In this document: positions 45,328 to 55,010 of the stretch, in pieces
Layout of the letters: each line of letters begins with the position of its first letter
How positions within the stretch are numbered: position 1 is the first letter of the stretch
Origin: Blepharisma japonicum
Taxonomy: Eukaryota; Ciliophora; Heterotrichea; Heterotrichida; Blepharismidae
DNA: 64,000 bases
Direction of reading: 5' to 3'
Assembly: GCA_949751835.1 (NCBI GenBank)
Contig: CATKHK010000056.1
Coordinates: 124,001-188,000, forward strand
Translations under genes and position numbers: made by a program
Notes under the pieces: model-generated
Told to the model about the DNA's origin: nothing
What the model saw: the letters and a program-made list of their open reading frames with translations, nothing else
Databases searched by the model: none

Positions 45328-46086
45328 ATGTACAGTCGGCATCAGCACAAGCGATCAAGATCTCCTGACCAAAAAATTAAACTTCACGTTTCAAATTTAC
45401 CAGTCCAATTTCCCAAAGGCCAGCTCATCACACTTTTTTCCAATTACGGCAATGTTGGTAAGGTGCGAATAATACGAAATGGTCCCAAAGGTTTTCCCCT
45501 TAAGCACAACTGCTACGCTTTTGTTGAAATGGATAATATTATAGAAGCACAAAAAGCTGTTGAAGATCTAAACACAAGAGGCTGGGATGTTTCTTTAAGT
45601 AAAGATTCAAAATTAGCATTGTCTCATCCAACAGAAATTATGTGGCCAGGCTTCTTGACTCGCTGCAATAGTCTTAGGGTTTCAGTTAGTGCCAAAGTTG
45701 TGAAAGGTAATGCACATGCGCTCTTTAAGTGTCAGTACACAATTGACATACATCATAGAGCGAAGGTATCTGAGCTGCCTAACTCTCCTTCAAAATTACT
45801 TATTACGTTAGAAGCTGCCAAAGAAGATGATAAACCTGCTTTTATGGAGCATATTCATTATTTCCAGAGAAAAGAGAGAATTGGAGTTGCTTCTATAGAG
45901 GGAGAAACTTTATTTATAATTCCTCCAGGGGAAAAGGCTGAAGGAATTTATGATAAAATGAGGCTTGATCAAATGCTAGGAGAGATGTGGGGAGACAAAG
46001 AAAAGGGGATTCAGCCTAGAGGAATCCAAGATGTTGATGAACTGTTTAGGCCTGAAAATACTTTTGTAATTGCTCCAGCTCCTTAG
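45328..46086 (+). CDS. RRM plus SPOC-like RNA-binding protein
   Basis: Encodes 252 residues. After a short basic Arg/Ser lead, an RRM spans about residues 18-90 (RNP2-like LHVSNLP, RNP1-like HNCYAFVEM). The rest, about 110-245, is SPOC-like: strands with LFKCQYTID, then HYFQRKERIGVASI and LFIIPPGEKA, which match the conserved L-x-R-x-G-V and Y/F-x-x-P-P elements. RRM plus SPOC occurs in Spen/RBM15/FPA proteins, which connect RNA to transcription, 3'-end formation or m6A machinery in the nucleus. This version is much shorter than Spen, with only one RRM. The SPOC call is by pattern and less sure than the RRM. Confidence 0.75.
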   Translation: MYSRHQHKRSRSPDQKIKLHVSNLPVQFPKGQLITLFSNYGNVGKVRIIRNGPKGFPLKHNCYAFVEMDNIIEAQKAVEDLNTRGWDVSLSKDSKLALSHPTEIMWPGFLTRCNSLRVSVSAKVVKGNAHALFKCQYTIDIHHRAKVSELPNSPSKLLITLEAAKEDDKPAFMEHIHYFQRKERIGVASIEGETLFIIPPGEKAEGIYDKMRLDQMLGEMWGDKEKGIQPRGIQDVDELFRPENTFVIAPAP

Positions 46087-46169
46087 GTAATTATAAATTT
46101 CATAGGTTTTAGGTATATAATATTAGAAAATATTACTTAATACTTTATATACTGAATCATCTACTAGAA

Positions 46170-46976
46170 TTATGGCTTAGAGATGCACCCATACATTTTT
46201 ACTTTGAAATATTCTGATGGGAAATCTTTTTGTGTCTCTTCATGCACGATTTTTAGGCCTGCTTTTTTAATGATGATTTTAAATAGCTTATCAGATCTTG
46301 TGACGCTGAAATCTTCATTATGATAAATAAAACCTTCATCCAAAACATTTTCCTTGATACATAAAACTCCATTTTGTACTAATCCTGCTTTAATTCTTTT
46401 TAAAGCTGCTAATAAATCCTCATCAATTATATAAGCAAGAATTCATTGAATCCATATGCAATCATACAACTCTTTTTGAGGAGAAAAGTCTTGAAGTCCC
46501 TTCACGAAATAATTTTCTACTCTATTATCATTCACGTACTGTTTTGCGTCTTCTATAAATTTTTCATTTTGATCGACTAAGTCTGCATGCTCGAAATGGT
46601 TTAAAAGCAAATTTTTTGTAATTCTTCCAATTCCTGATCCACAGTCTAAAGCGCGGTTTCCAGTAATATAGTTTTTTGATTTTAGTGATTTGATAAATTT
46701 ATTTGAGGCGCTTATATCAGCTTGATGGATTTCAGAAAATCCTCCAAGAACTCCATCTAAAGTAGACTCTTGGGTTTCTCAATAACTCTTTCCTTTCTCA
46801 TACCAATCAGTTCTTGAAATTCCAACTTGATCTTGCCACATTTCATTTATTGATTTATACTTTTCTCCTTTGCTGCTTTTACCTTTAATTTCGTCTTTTG
46901 TGAGATCTAAACTGGTGAAGCTTTTTTTTATAGTAGATTTTAGCCTATGTGTGATAATGCATAAAGATTTTTGCAT
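46170..46976 (-). CDS. NTMT1: alpha-N-terminal protein methyltransferase, NTMT1 type
   Basis: Encodes 268 residues with two or more TGA (Trp) codons, one within the conserved WIQWIL motif. SAM-binding motif I is LDCGSGIGRIT (110-120). Then come YFVKGLQDFSP, DCIWIQWILAY and NGVLCIKENV, all diagnostic of NTMT1/METTL11A, followed by the family's C-terminal block. The enzyme methylates the alpha-amino group of proteins beginning (M)-X-P-K, such as some histone-associated and ribosomal proteins. The first 60 residues are an extra Lys/Ser-rich extension. The stop (46170) lies 83 bp from that of the RRM gene, which it faces. Confidence 0.9.
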
Positions 46977-47146
46977 GGATTGGGTATGATGATTATTAAG
47001 CCATTTTTATGGTTTCTTATAATTAGATATGCAGAATTTGGGTTACATAAAATATTACATGATTATTTTTGGTAAAATATATTAAATATTGTTTAGTATA
47101 GAGAAGTTTTGCTATTTAACTTTTTTGTCTATTGAATAGATATGTT

Positions 47147-47218
47147 GCATCATTAGTCTAGAGGTTAGGATGGTTGCCTTCCAAGCAGTCGACCCGGGTT
47201 CGAGTCCCGGATGATGCA
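47147..47218 (+). tRNA. trnG-UCC: tRNA-Gly (anticodon UCC)
   Basis: A 72-nt cloverleaf without intron. The acceptor stem GCATCAT pairs with ATGATGC; the T arm is CCGGG-TTCGAGT-CCCGG; the anticodon arm is GTTGC-CTTCCAA-GCAGT with anticodon TCC at 47180-47182. The anticodon arm and T arm closely match eukaryotic tRNA-Gly(UCC). The discriminator base is A and CCA is not encoded, as expected for a nuclear gene. Internal A and B boxes are present (GGTTCGAGTCC). Confidence 0.95.
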
Positions 47219-47224
47219 TTTTTT
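47219..47224 (+). terminator. Pol III T-run terminator
   Basis: Six T residues directly after the tRNA discriminator base, the usual RNA polymerase III stop. Confidence 0.85.
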
Positions 47225-47491
47225 GTATTTTTATCCAAAATTAAAAATCACTTCATAGATTAAATTAATCAAATAGGAGATTAAAAGAAATTTTTGTGAA
47301 ATTGAGCCATACTTGTGTTTATGCAAAAGAGTTATAATAATAAGAATGTTGAATTATATTACAATTAAATACTCGTTGTCTGTATCTTAAACTATAAATG
47401 CATAATAAGTGAGATATTTAGTCTTCATTAATAAGATATTATAAAATTAGTCATAGAAATTCATTTTACTTAAAAATTATGCCTAAATAAT

Positions 47492-48502
47492 ATGAAGGGT
47501 TTATTAGTGCTGATTTTATCAGAATTTATTATCATATTTGCTAGAAAATTTAGCATATCAGGCTTTGACTCTGGTGCATGAGCAGCAGTTCAACTGCAGT
47601 TAGCCTATTCTAAAGATATCATTGGCGTAGGGATTATAGGAGGTGGGATATATGGCTGCTCAATAGGGTCATCCAGTAAAGTCCATGAATGTTCTCAAAA
47701 GCCATGAATGACCATCCCTTCTACTTATTATAATCTCACAAAATCTTATCAGGAATTTGGCTATATAGATAACTTGAAATTTGCTGCAAATCATAAGATA
47801 TGATTATTTTCTGGCCAGCTTGATATTGATGTTTACCATACAGCAATGGAAAATTTAATGACTTTCTATGAGTATTTCATTGATGCTAAAAATATTAAAT
47901 CAATGTTTTACGTTCATGCAGGTCATGGAATACCTGTAATTGACACTGAAATTCCATGCGCATATTCAGGATTTCCATATCTAATTTCTTGTGGAATGGA
48001 TTCTGCTAGACTAATATTAGACCATATTTATGGCCACTTAAAACCAAAGCTCTCCATAAATATTAAAAACCTTTATAAATTTGATCAAACTTTATTTTTT
48101 AATCAAGAAGGAAAAGATATAGCAAGCTTGGCAGAAATAGGCTATATTTATATAACAGAATACTGCATGAATAATGAATGCAAAATTCATGTAATGCTGC
48201 ATGGATGCAATCAAAACTATGAGGCTACCAATGGGGATTCCATATTAAAAATTGGATATCTAGAATGAGCTGAAGGTAACAATATTATCATGATTTTCCC
48301 ACAAATTTCACAAAATAAAAATAACTTAAATGCATGCTGAGATTGGTGAGGATATACTGGAGCTAATTATCTTGCAAAAGACGGGATTCAGATGAGAGCA
48401 ATTTATGATATGGTGCAAAATCTTCCAAATGTTTCAAGCGACTCAATTCAACTTGCTGCTATATTTCCTATTTTTCTTATATTTTTACTGTACTCTATCT
48501 AA
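47492..48502 (+). CDS. PHB-depolymerase-like esterase, secreted or GPI-anchored
   Basis: Encodes 336 residues, many Trp as TGA. A short signal peptide (1-17) leads directly to ISGFDSGAWAAVQLQLAYS, equivalent to the lipase-box strand of PHB depolymerases (usually GxSxG), then GIIGGGIYGCS, SGQLDIDVYH (catalytic Asp region), HAGHGIP (catalytic His, H145), LHGCNQ (237-242, oxyanion site) and CWDWWGY. The order lipase box-Asp-His-oxyanion is that of the circularly permuted (type 2) depolymerases. The residue at the nucleophile place is Asp26, with Ser27 beside it. A hydrophobic C-terminal tail (IFPIFLIFLLYSI) after a Ser-rich stretch looks like a GPI-anchor signal. Possible role: digestion of bacterial polyester granules or other esters from prey; inferred. 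Confidence 0.75.
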
Positions 48503-48535
48503 TAATTATAAAAATTTGTAAAACTTACTAATATT

Positions 48536-49612
48536 ATGGCAAGTCCTGAAAATATAACAATGGAGCCGATCATATCTGTGGCTCCAATGGTTGACATAAC
48601 AAATGTCCTATTCCGCAATTTCATGAGGCTATTGACACGAAAAACTACTCTTTGAACAGAAATGATCACAACGAATGAAATTCTTAATACAGCACATTTA
48701 GACCGATGTCTATGAAACGACCCAAAGGAACACCCAGTGGTCGTACAATTAGGAGGCAATGATCCAACTCTATTAGGTGCAGCTGCAAGTTTGTGCGAAT
48801 TAAAAGGCTTTGATCAAATAAATCTTAATTGTGGGTGTCCCAGTAATCGAGTTCAAGATGGAAAATTTGGAGCTTGCCTAATGCTAGAGCCAGAACTAGT
48901 CCGAGACTGCTGTGCTGAAATGAAAAGAAGGGTCCAAATCCCTGTTACAGTTAAATGCCGACTCGGTGTAGATGATCATGATTCTTATGAAAATCTCGAA
49001 AATTTTATATCAATAGTTTCTTCTAGTGGAGTTGATGAATTTGTGGTCCACGCAAGGAAAGCTATCCTTTCTGGTCTAACTCCTACACAAAACCGAACAA
49101 TCCCAAAAATTAATTATGAATATGTATATCAACTCCAAGAAAGATTTCCTGATTTAAAGTTTCATATAAATGGAGAAATCGCTACAGATAAGCAAGGGAT
49201 TGGAAGACATGATTCTATAAGGCAACAAATAAATAAAGGGCTAGGAGCTATGATTGGAAGAGTTGCTTATAACTATCCATGGCTTTTTAGAAATATGGAT
49301 AGTCTTTATTATGGAGTCCCTGATCAAGGGTTAAATAGAAGAGAAATTATTTTGCAGTATGCAGAGTTTTGTGATAGATTTATAGAAGAGTCTGGATCGG
49401 AGTGAAATAAAATGGTCATGGCTAAGCCACTGATGAATTTGTTTTACCTTGAAAGAGGAAATACAAGATATAGAAATGAATTGGATAGATTGTCAAGGAA
49501 TAAAGAAACAAAGCATTTTTCGACAGTGGCTGAACAAATTGTGGAAGTTATGGAGACTGCAAACCCTGAGGCTCTTAATCAGTTTGATATAGAAGAAACT
49601 GGGAGAATTTAA
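48536..49612 (+). CDS. tRNA-dihydrouridine synthase, DusA-like
   Basis: Encodes 358 residues; start ATG at 48536, only 33 bp after the esterase stop. TGA codes Trp at several places, including 49403-49405. Family motifs are complete: SVAPMVDITN at the N terminus, VVQLGGNDP, INLNCGCPSNRVQDGKFGACLM (catalytic Cys101), VKCRLGVDDHD and HARKAILSGLTPTQNR. These place it with the bacterial DusA type rather than the usual eukaryotic Dus1-4. The enzyme reduces uridines in the tRNA D loop using FMN and NADPH. DusA-like genes in eukaryotes are common in organellar lineages and protists; no clear targeting peptide is visible. The C-terminal helical domain is present. Confidence 0.92.
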
Positions 49613-49826
49613 ATACACATATAAATAGTTATTTCTTAAAATACATTTTATTTTAGGTCAAATAAGTATCACAAGAATAAATTTCTTTAGGGATATGAAA
49701 TTCTAACTTCTTGAGTTGAAATGGCATGCGAGGTGAATCAGCTTGAATATTTTTAAAAATCTATTCTTTTTAATAAACAAGATTTTCTGATGTCGAAGAT
49801 CATGCCATAATTAAGTTGCTTTTATA

Positions 49827-50699
49827 ATGGGATGCATTCGCGATAAAGCAAAATGGGAACTTGAAGAAAATTTTGTAATTAAAGCCCAAGATAAACTCGG
49901 TTTCTCTAGCTTCTCCAGTGATCAGCTAGTAAAAACATTTCACCGATTTTCTCCTGAATTCCATCTACAGCAGCATCAGCTCGAGCAAGCATTTTCTGAG
50001 CTTGGAATCCCCCTCTCAGAAGAAAAAGCACAATTTTATAACAAATTCAAAGAAATCCCAGTAGAATCTCAATATTATCGACTTCTTCAAAGAAAACGAA
50101 CTTTGCAAGAAGATAGAGAACCCCAATATTCTACAAAGAAAATCGTTTCCATGGCCATTATTCTCAGTAAAAGCAAGCCAAAAGAGAAGCTCCAGTCTTT
50201 ATTTTTTGACTATGATATTGATATATCTTCTAAACTCTCTGAAGAAGAAGTAGAAACCATGATCAGTAACGTTATAGAAATTTCTTTTAATTATTTGCCA
50301 GCGTTAGCTATTATTTATTTCCCTGATTTTCAAATAGAAATTGAAAGATATTCCAGACATTTGGCACGCCATTCAGGCTCATTTAGAGGCTATTTGAAGT
50401 ATTTTATATATGGTAACCGCAGAAGCAGCATCTCACAAGCAGAATTTACTAATCCAGGTCCTCAACAAGAAGAAATAATAATGTTCACTGAACCTAGCGC
50501 TTTAAGGAAATTTGTAATGAAAGAATTTGAAGTAGGAGAACCTCCAGAAGGACTAAAATTGAAAAAAGAAGAACCCAAAAAAATAAACCCAGAAAGAGCA
50601 GGAACTTGGAACAAAAGAAAATTGAGAAAAAAAGAAAAACTGAAAAAAAGAAAGCAGGAATTGCAAGAAATATTGAGCGAAGAAGAAAATAAGCCTTAA
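49827..50699 (+). CDS. EF-hand-like protein with N-terminal lipidation signal
   Basis: Encodes 290 residues. The N terminus MGCIRDKAKW has Gly2 and Cys3, a good myristoylation plus palmitoylation pattern. Residues about 20-170 form paired helix modules like those of calcineurin B-type and calcium-binding proteins (FHRFSPEFHLQQHQLEQAF, then KLQSLFFDYDIDISSKLSEEE), the second resembling a loop-helix EF-hand, but the acidic loop ligands are incomplete. The last 50 residues are strongly basic (KRKLRKKEKLKKRKQ). A membrane-bound adaptor or calcium-response protein is possible. No specific family is recognised. Confidence 0.7.
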   Translation: MGCIRDKAKWELEENFVIKAQDKLGFSSFSSDQLVKTFHRFSPEFHLQQHQLEQAFSELGIPLSEEKAQFYNKFKEIPVESQYYRLLQRKRTLQEDREPQYSTKKIVSMAIILSKSKPKEKLQSLFFDYDIDISSKLSEEEVETMISNVIEISFNYLPALAIIYFPDFQIEIERYSRHLARHSGSFRGYLKYFIYGNRRSSISQAEFTNPGPQQEEIIMFTEPSALRKFVMKEFEVGEPPEGLKLKKEEPKKINPERAGTWNKRKLRKKEKLKKRKQELQEILSEEENKP

Positions 50700-50737
50700 A
50701 TTAAATATGAATTACTGTCGAATTCATAAAAATATAA

Positions 50738-50956
50738 ATGGGATGCGCATGCGCAAGAAATAGCACAGCTCATGCAGTGAAACCTCCAAGGGAAGAACCA
50801 TCAAAACCGAAGCTCATAACGAATGAAACTACTATGAGCCATCAACTGAAAGTGGAAGAAAAGAAAAGAGAAGAAGATGACATTGCTGCTGAAGCTTCAG
50901 ACTTTTTGAGTCAAATCTACATGGATGCCGAGAGGAAAATTTCAAGTGTTATATAA
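50738..50956 (+). CDS. small lipid-anchored protein (MGCAC)
   Basis: Encodes 72 residues beginning MGCACARNSTAHAV: Gly2 for myristoylation and Cys3/Cys5 for palmitoylation. The rest is charged, with a short helix (KVEEKKREEDDIAAEASDF) and no membrane span. Starts 38 bp after the stop of the previous lipid-anchored gene, on the same strand. Function unknown; short membrane-anchored adaptors have this build. Confidence 0.7.
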   Translation: MGCACARNSTAHAVKPPREEPSKPKLITNETTMSHQLKVEEKKREEDDIAAEASDFLSQIYMDAERKISSVI

Positions 50957-51579
50957 ATACAATAATATTTTGATAGAATTATGATAAGAACGTTTAAACA
51001 TAGCAGGAAAACGATTTGAACCTTTCTTGTCTTTTAGTTTCGCCTTTTGCAATTTTAGTATTTAACTGATATTGGATTATTGCTGATAAAGCAACTGATT
51101 GATAGATTATGATATTTTGTGAGGAGCTTCGATCAAGAATATATGGTTTTTGGTCTTAATGTAAAGAGATAGAGAATTAAATTGAAATTCTGTCTTTCTA
51201 AGTCAAAAAAAAATCCAATATGATAATGAATCATAGCAATATGAGAGCTATGTAAGCCAGATAACAGAAATTATTGTAGAAACTAATGTTTTATATTGTT
51301 TGAAGTGTTTGCTTCCCTGATTAAAATATGCAGAAACCTTTTTCTTTGTTTTAAATAACTATCAATATTCCTTTCAATATTCCAATACTGATAACGAATT
51401 GATCTAATACCTAATACCTGCAATAAAATTATTAAAAATAATTCTGTTTAAATTAATTATAATACTGAGATTTATTAGTCTGGGATGATAATAAAATTTT
51501 CATAAAAATCCATGATTTTTTCTATTTAAAATAAAATACATAATTAATAAAGAAATAAGAAAAAATCAGCCTTCTTGAT
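50957..51579. other. intergenic between convergent genes
   Basis: AT-rich, with a mildly less AT-rich part near 50990-51180 that has no sustained frame. No gene, RNA or repeat recognised. Confidence 0.4.
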
Positions 51580-51753
51580 TTAATATTCTTCAAAAATTTC
51601 TTCATTCAGACTTGTAAATGGAGATGTTCTTGTAGAGTATTGAGGAGTGTCCAATTCTGATTCTTTTACATCTGTTTTTTCTATCGTAATTTGATTTTCT
51701 TCAGGAAACTTAAATTTTTTACTTTCACGATCGCAGCAGCAAATTGCACCCAT
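51580..51753 (-). CDS. 57-residue lipid-anchored protein (MGAICCC)
   Basis: A short minus-strand frame from ATG (51753) to TAA (51580-51582). It begins MGAICCCDRESKKF: Gly2 followed by three Cys (5-7), a strong dual-acylation signal, then a basic patch, and an acidic C-terminal half (SELDTPQYSTRTSP ... EEIFEEY). Too short for usual gene finding, but the N terminus is not a chance composition in AT-rich DNA, and it lies among other lipid-anchored genes, divergent from the CaaX gene 124 bp away. Confidence 0.6.
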   Translation of the reverse strand: MGAICCCDRESKKFKFPEENQITIEKTDVKESELDTPQYSTRTSPFTSLNEEIFEEY

Positions 51754-51877
51754 TTTTATTTAATAATTCATAGACCTGTCAGCATAAATATTATGCTATA
51801 GAAAATTTTAAAATGGCTATTTCATTTACAGCTAACTGATAACTAATAGTTTAGCAATTTATAATTCAAAAATAAAT

Positions 51878-52420
51878 ATGAAAGATAAGCTGGGTTCTGG
51901 TTTTGATTCTTTTGAAAAATCTAATTCAAGCCAAACAAAATCATCTAGAAACACCACAAATAACAAAGAATTAGAAGAAGCTTTTTCAAAGGATGGAATT
52001 CCTATTTCTCCAGTCTTGCATACATGTAACTCATTTCAGTCTCCTGAAGTAAATTTTGAAAATTTAAATTCTGATTATGATGCAAGTACAACGATTTTAT
52101 CTTTTCAATCGCCTGATTTAATTTATTCATCAACTCCGCTTAAAAAAAAATCTGTCGGTCCACTATCATCTGAATATTATTTGAGTGCTAATATTGGACT
52201 AAGATTGCAAGATAAATTCAGAAAATTAAAATTTGAATTTGAATCTGAAAATTTCGATGAAAATGAAAATGGTGACTTTAAGATCCCACCAAGGGTTTCT
52301 GAGCCTTGAAATATTAAAGGAGCTAAGCCAGCAAGAATCATAGAAAAAGAAAATCGCTGCAGCATAGAATTCGAATCACAATCTAATCAAAAAATAAAAT
52401 GCTGCTGCAGCCTTATGTAA
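51878..52420 (+). CDS. Ser-rich protein ending in a CaaX box
   Basis: Encodes 180 residues. The TGA at 52307-52309 is Trp; reading through it shows that the protein ends KCCCSLM. The last four residues, CSLM, are a CaaX box for farnesylation (Met last), with two further Cys upstream that could be palmitoylated, as in small GTPase tails. The rest is Ser/Asn/Phe-rich and probably disordered (SSQTKSSRNTTNN, FQSPEVNFENL); it has no GTPase motifs. A peripheral membrane protein of unknown role. Confidence 0.7.
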
Positions 52421-52676
52421 GATGAGAGCAGCTCTTTCAACTGTGTATATTTTTATTAATTTAAACATTAATAAGAAAAAATCCTTTCAAAAATAAATTA
52501 CAAAAATGATCTGATATATCATGTGAGAAAATATGTGCATTTATTCTAAAAAAAGTTAATTTCTATTAAGTTACTATTAAATTTCTTCATTCTAAATAGC
52601 TCTTTTCAATTCCAATTCTTATAGTTACAAGCTTAAACTCTAAAATATTTGCATTTCTATTTAATTAAATTTATAT

Positions 52677-53141
52677 ATGGCTTTATTACTTCTCCTCTTC
52701 CAAATCGCCTCCGCAAATGTTCTCTACGAAAATACAAGAAGTTTTATTTCAGGCTTATTAACAGGCTATGAAGGTGCAGATTATGTATTTCCAACTCGTC
52801 TTTGTCTAAATACAACATCTCAAATAGCAATCAACGATGCCTTAATAGCAATTGCTATGTTTGCTCCTTTAAACAATGACGCCATAGTTGATAAACAAAT
52901 AGCTATCCTTGATTCACAGATAAAAGCCACTTATACTGGATGCGATCTTGATGACTTTTTTTCAGGAGTCGGCGAAACATTTTCAGCTGCTGGCTTTGTG
53001 AAACTGGCTCCAAGGATATGGTGGAATTCAATTTTAATCTATAAAGAGTGGTATATCATGAAAGATGCTTGCCAGAGATGGGAGTATGAAGCTTGTGGAA
53101 ATGGCTTGGGCGTTTTGGCTTATTATATTTTCACCCCTTAA
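52677..53141 (+). CDS. secreted four-Cys protein
   Basis: Encodes 154 residues. Signal peptide MALLLLLFQIASA (about 1-13), then a mostly helical mature part with four Cys (in RLCLNTT, TGCDLDD, DACQRW and EACGNG) that could form two disulfides, and one N-glycosylation site (NTT). No later membrane span or GPI tail. Ends PYFTP-like (AYYIFTP). Family not recognised; secreted, vacuolar or cortical location is likely. Confidence 0.7.
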   Translation: MALLLLLFQIASANVLYENTRSFISGLLTGYEGADYVFPTRLCLNTTSQIAINDALIAIAMFAPLNNDAIVDKQIAILDSQIKATYTGCDLDDFFSGVGETFSAAGFVKLAPRIWWNSILIYKEWYIMKDACQRWEYEACGNGLGVLAYYIFTP

Positions 53142-53347
53142 TATTGATTAAGAAATATTATTAATAATCTGTAAGAATTTGGTTTTCATCAATTAAGATT
53201 GGTATTGGCACTTCTGAGTAATTATTCTATGTTATTTTTATATTTAGGTAAATCCCTTGATCCTAATATCGAGATAAGATATTTTAATATTAAAATGGAT
53301 TAATTTTGAAGCGCATAAGCTCTCATAAAATCTTTAGTTAAATTTTA

Positions 53348-54598
53348 CTATGATAATTGCCTCATATGCATAATAGGCCTTCTCGGATGTTTTCCTCCTC
53401 TTCTTCTGCCAGGAATAATACCAAAAGGACGAGGCCTTGCAGGAATTACATTAGGTACATCTGGTACTGGATTGCGATTTCTCGGTTTACAGTCATGAGC
53501 TCCATGATCTTGCTCCAGTTTAATTCCGCAATCATAGCAAAAGAAAGTCCTCCCTTGGCATTGGCTTGAACTGCACACCATATATTGGCATCCAGAAATC
53601 CTCTGCACTGCTGCTCCACACTCTGGACATTTTAGCAGTCCTTCATCCCTTAGCATTTGTTCAAACTCTTTATCTCCTTTCGCATTTTCCTCTTTCCACT
53701 TCGCAAACTGCTCACAAGTGCTTCCTTTATGAGTATCTTCTTTGCACATTGGGCAGCATTTAAACCCGCATTTCGGGCATTCAAATTCATTAACCCCTTT
53801 TTCAATAATACAAATATACTCACAATCAGCTCCTCTACAATGGAAAATATAAGAATTTTCATCGCCTGGTTCTAGTTTCAGCCCTCTAAGTCTGAATTTT
53901 TCATATTTTGCAAATAATTCAGGACCTACAATGTCTTCAATTTCATATACTGATAATGCTTGAGGACAATTAGGGCATTTTAATTTTTCATCACTTACTT
54001 GTGCTGATTCTATTAGCATTTCTACTTGCTGCTTTATGCAGTTTACACAAAATCTGTGGTCGCATTCTAATGTGATTCCTTGGTCTACTTTAAGTTCTGT
54101 ATAACAAATCAGACATGTAAACTTCGGAAGCAGCTGCTCTTTGCTTTCTTCGTCTAATAACATGTTTAAAGCGCGGTCACAAGCGTCTCTTTGGATTTCT
54201 TCAATTTTTCCTTCAAAAGCTTCGTTTATTTGTTCGACAGATATTGAACTTCTGCAGATTGGGCATCTGACGTAGTCAAGATCAAGCAGGGTATTATTAG
54301 TAGACATTAATGCATGTTTTTTTAAGCAGGTAGTTGAACAAAAGAAATGCTCGGAGGGCTTACATCAGAGGCCGATTGCAGAAGATAAGTTAAAGCTAGG
54401 AATATAGCTACCACAAAGTAAACAATTTTTGCCATATGGTTTTACTATGACTTTTAGCTGGGTGTCAGTCAGGCTGAGGATTTGATAAAGTTTGTCGATA
54501 AATTCAGGGATATGGACAGAATTTACGATTCCAGACTTTTTGTTAAGAATTTCTGTTAGAAAGGTTGCGCAGGTTAGGAGTGTTTTGTTTTCAGACAT
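53348..54598 (-). CDS. RBR (RING1-IBR-RING2) E3 ubiquitin ligase
   Basis: Encodes 416 residues when the TGA after SSAIGL is read as Trp. The first about 120 residues carry extra Cys pairs (CLLCG, WCKPSEHFFCSTTC, RCPIC) forming one or two further zinc sites. RING1 begins at C162 (CLICYTELKVDQG, CDHRFCVNC), the IBR follows (CRGADCEYIC, CPKCGFKCCPMC), then RING2 (CPECGAAVQ, SGCQYMVC, CYDCG). The catalytic Cys of RING2, which forms the thioester in RBR ligases, is C337. Ends Arg/Pro-rich (GRRRGGKHPRRP). Substrate unknown; cytosolic. The internal ATG at 54307 would give only a 319-residue form. Confidence 0.9.
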
Positions 54599-55010
54599 AT
54601 TTTACAGATGATGTTGGAAGATGAGGAATTATAATAGTTTGCAATTTAATAAGGCTTGACAAATTGGATTTTGACATACAATTTGTTTTTAAATAAATTC
54701 ATTTTGTGCTTATATAGTTGTTTTGCAATAAAACAAGAATGCATACCAATTTATTCTATTTTATGAAACTATTTATATAATTTTATATATATATATTTGT
54801 AAAAGTTGTAAATGAACTAAATTTCTCATGATAAATTTATATATTTATTAAGCATAAAATAAAGTTTAAAGTATCTTCTGGATAATTAATGTTTTACTGC
54901 ATCTACTGAAAGTTCTCCAATACTAATTAAATAATTCTTGGCTATCCAGGGAGAATGAAATTCTTTATTAGGATTGATTCAAAAATTTATCTGATTGAGT
55001 CTGTTTAAAA
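54599..55010. other. intergenic between divergent genes
   Basis: AT-rich, including a (TA)n-like run near 54785-54800. It must carry promoters for the RBR and ADP-ribosylglycohydrolase genes; no motif stands out. Confidence 0.4.
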
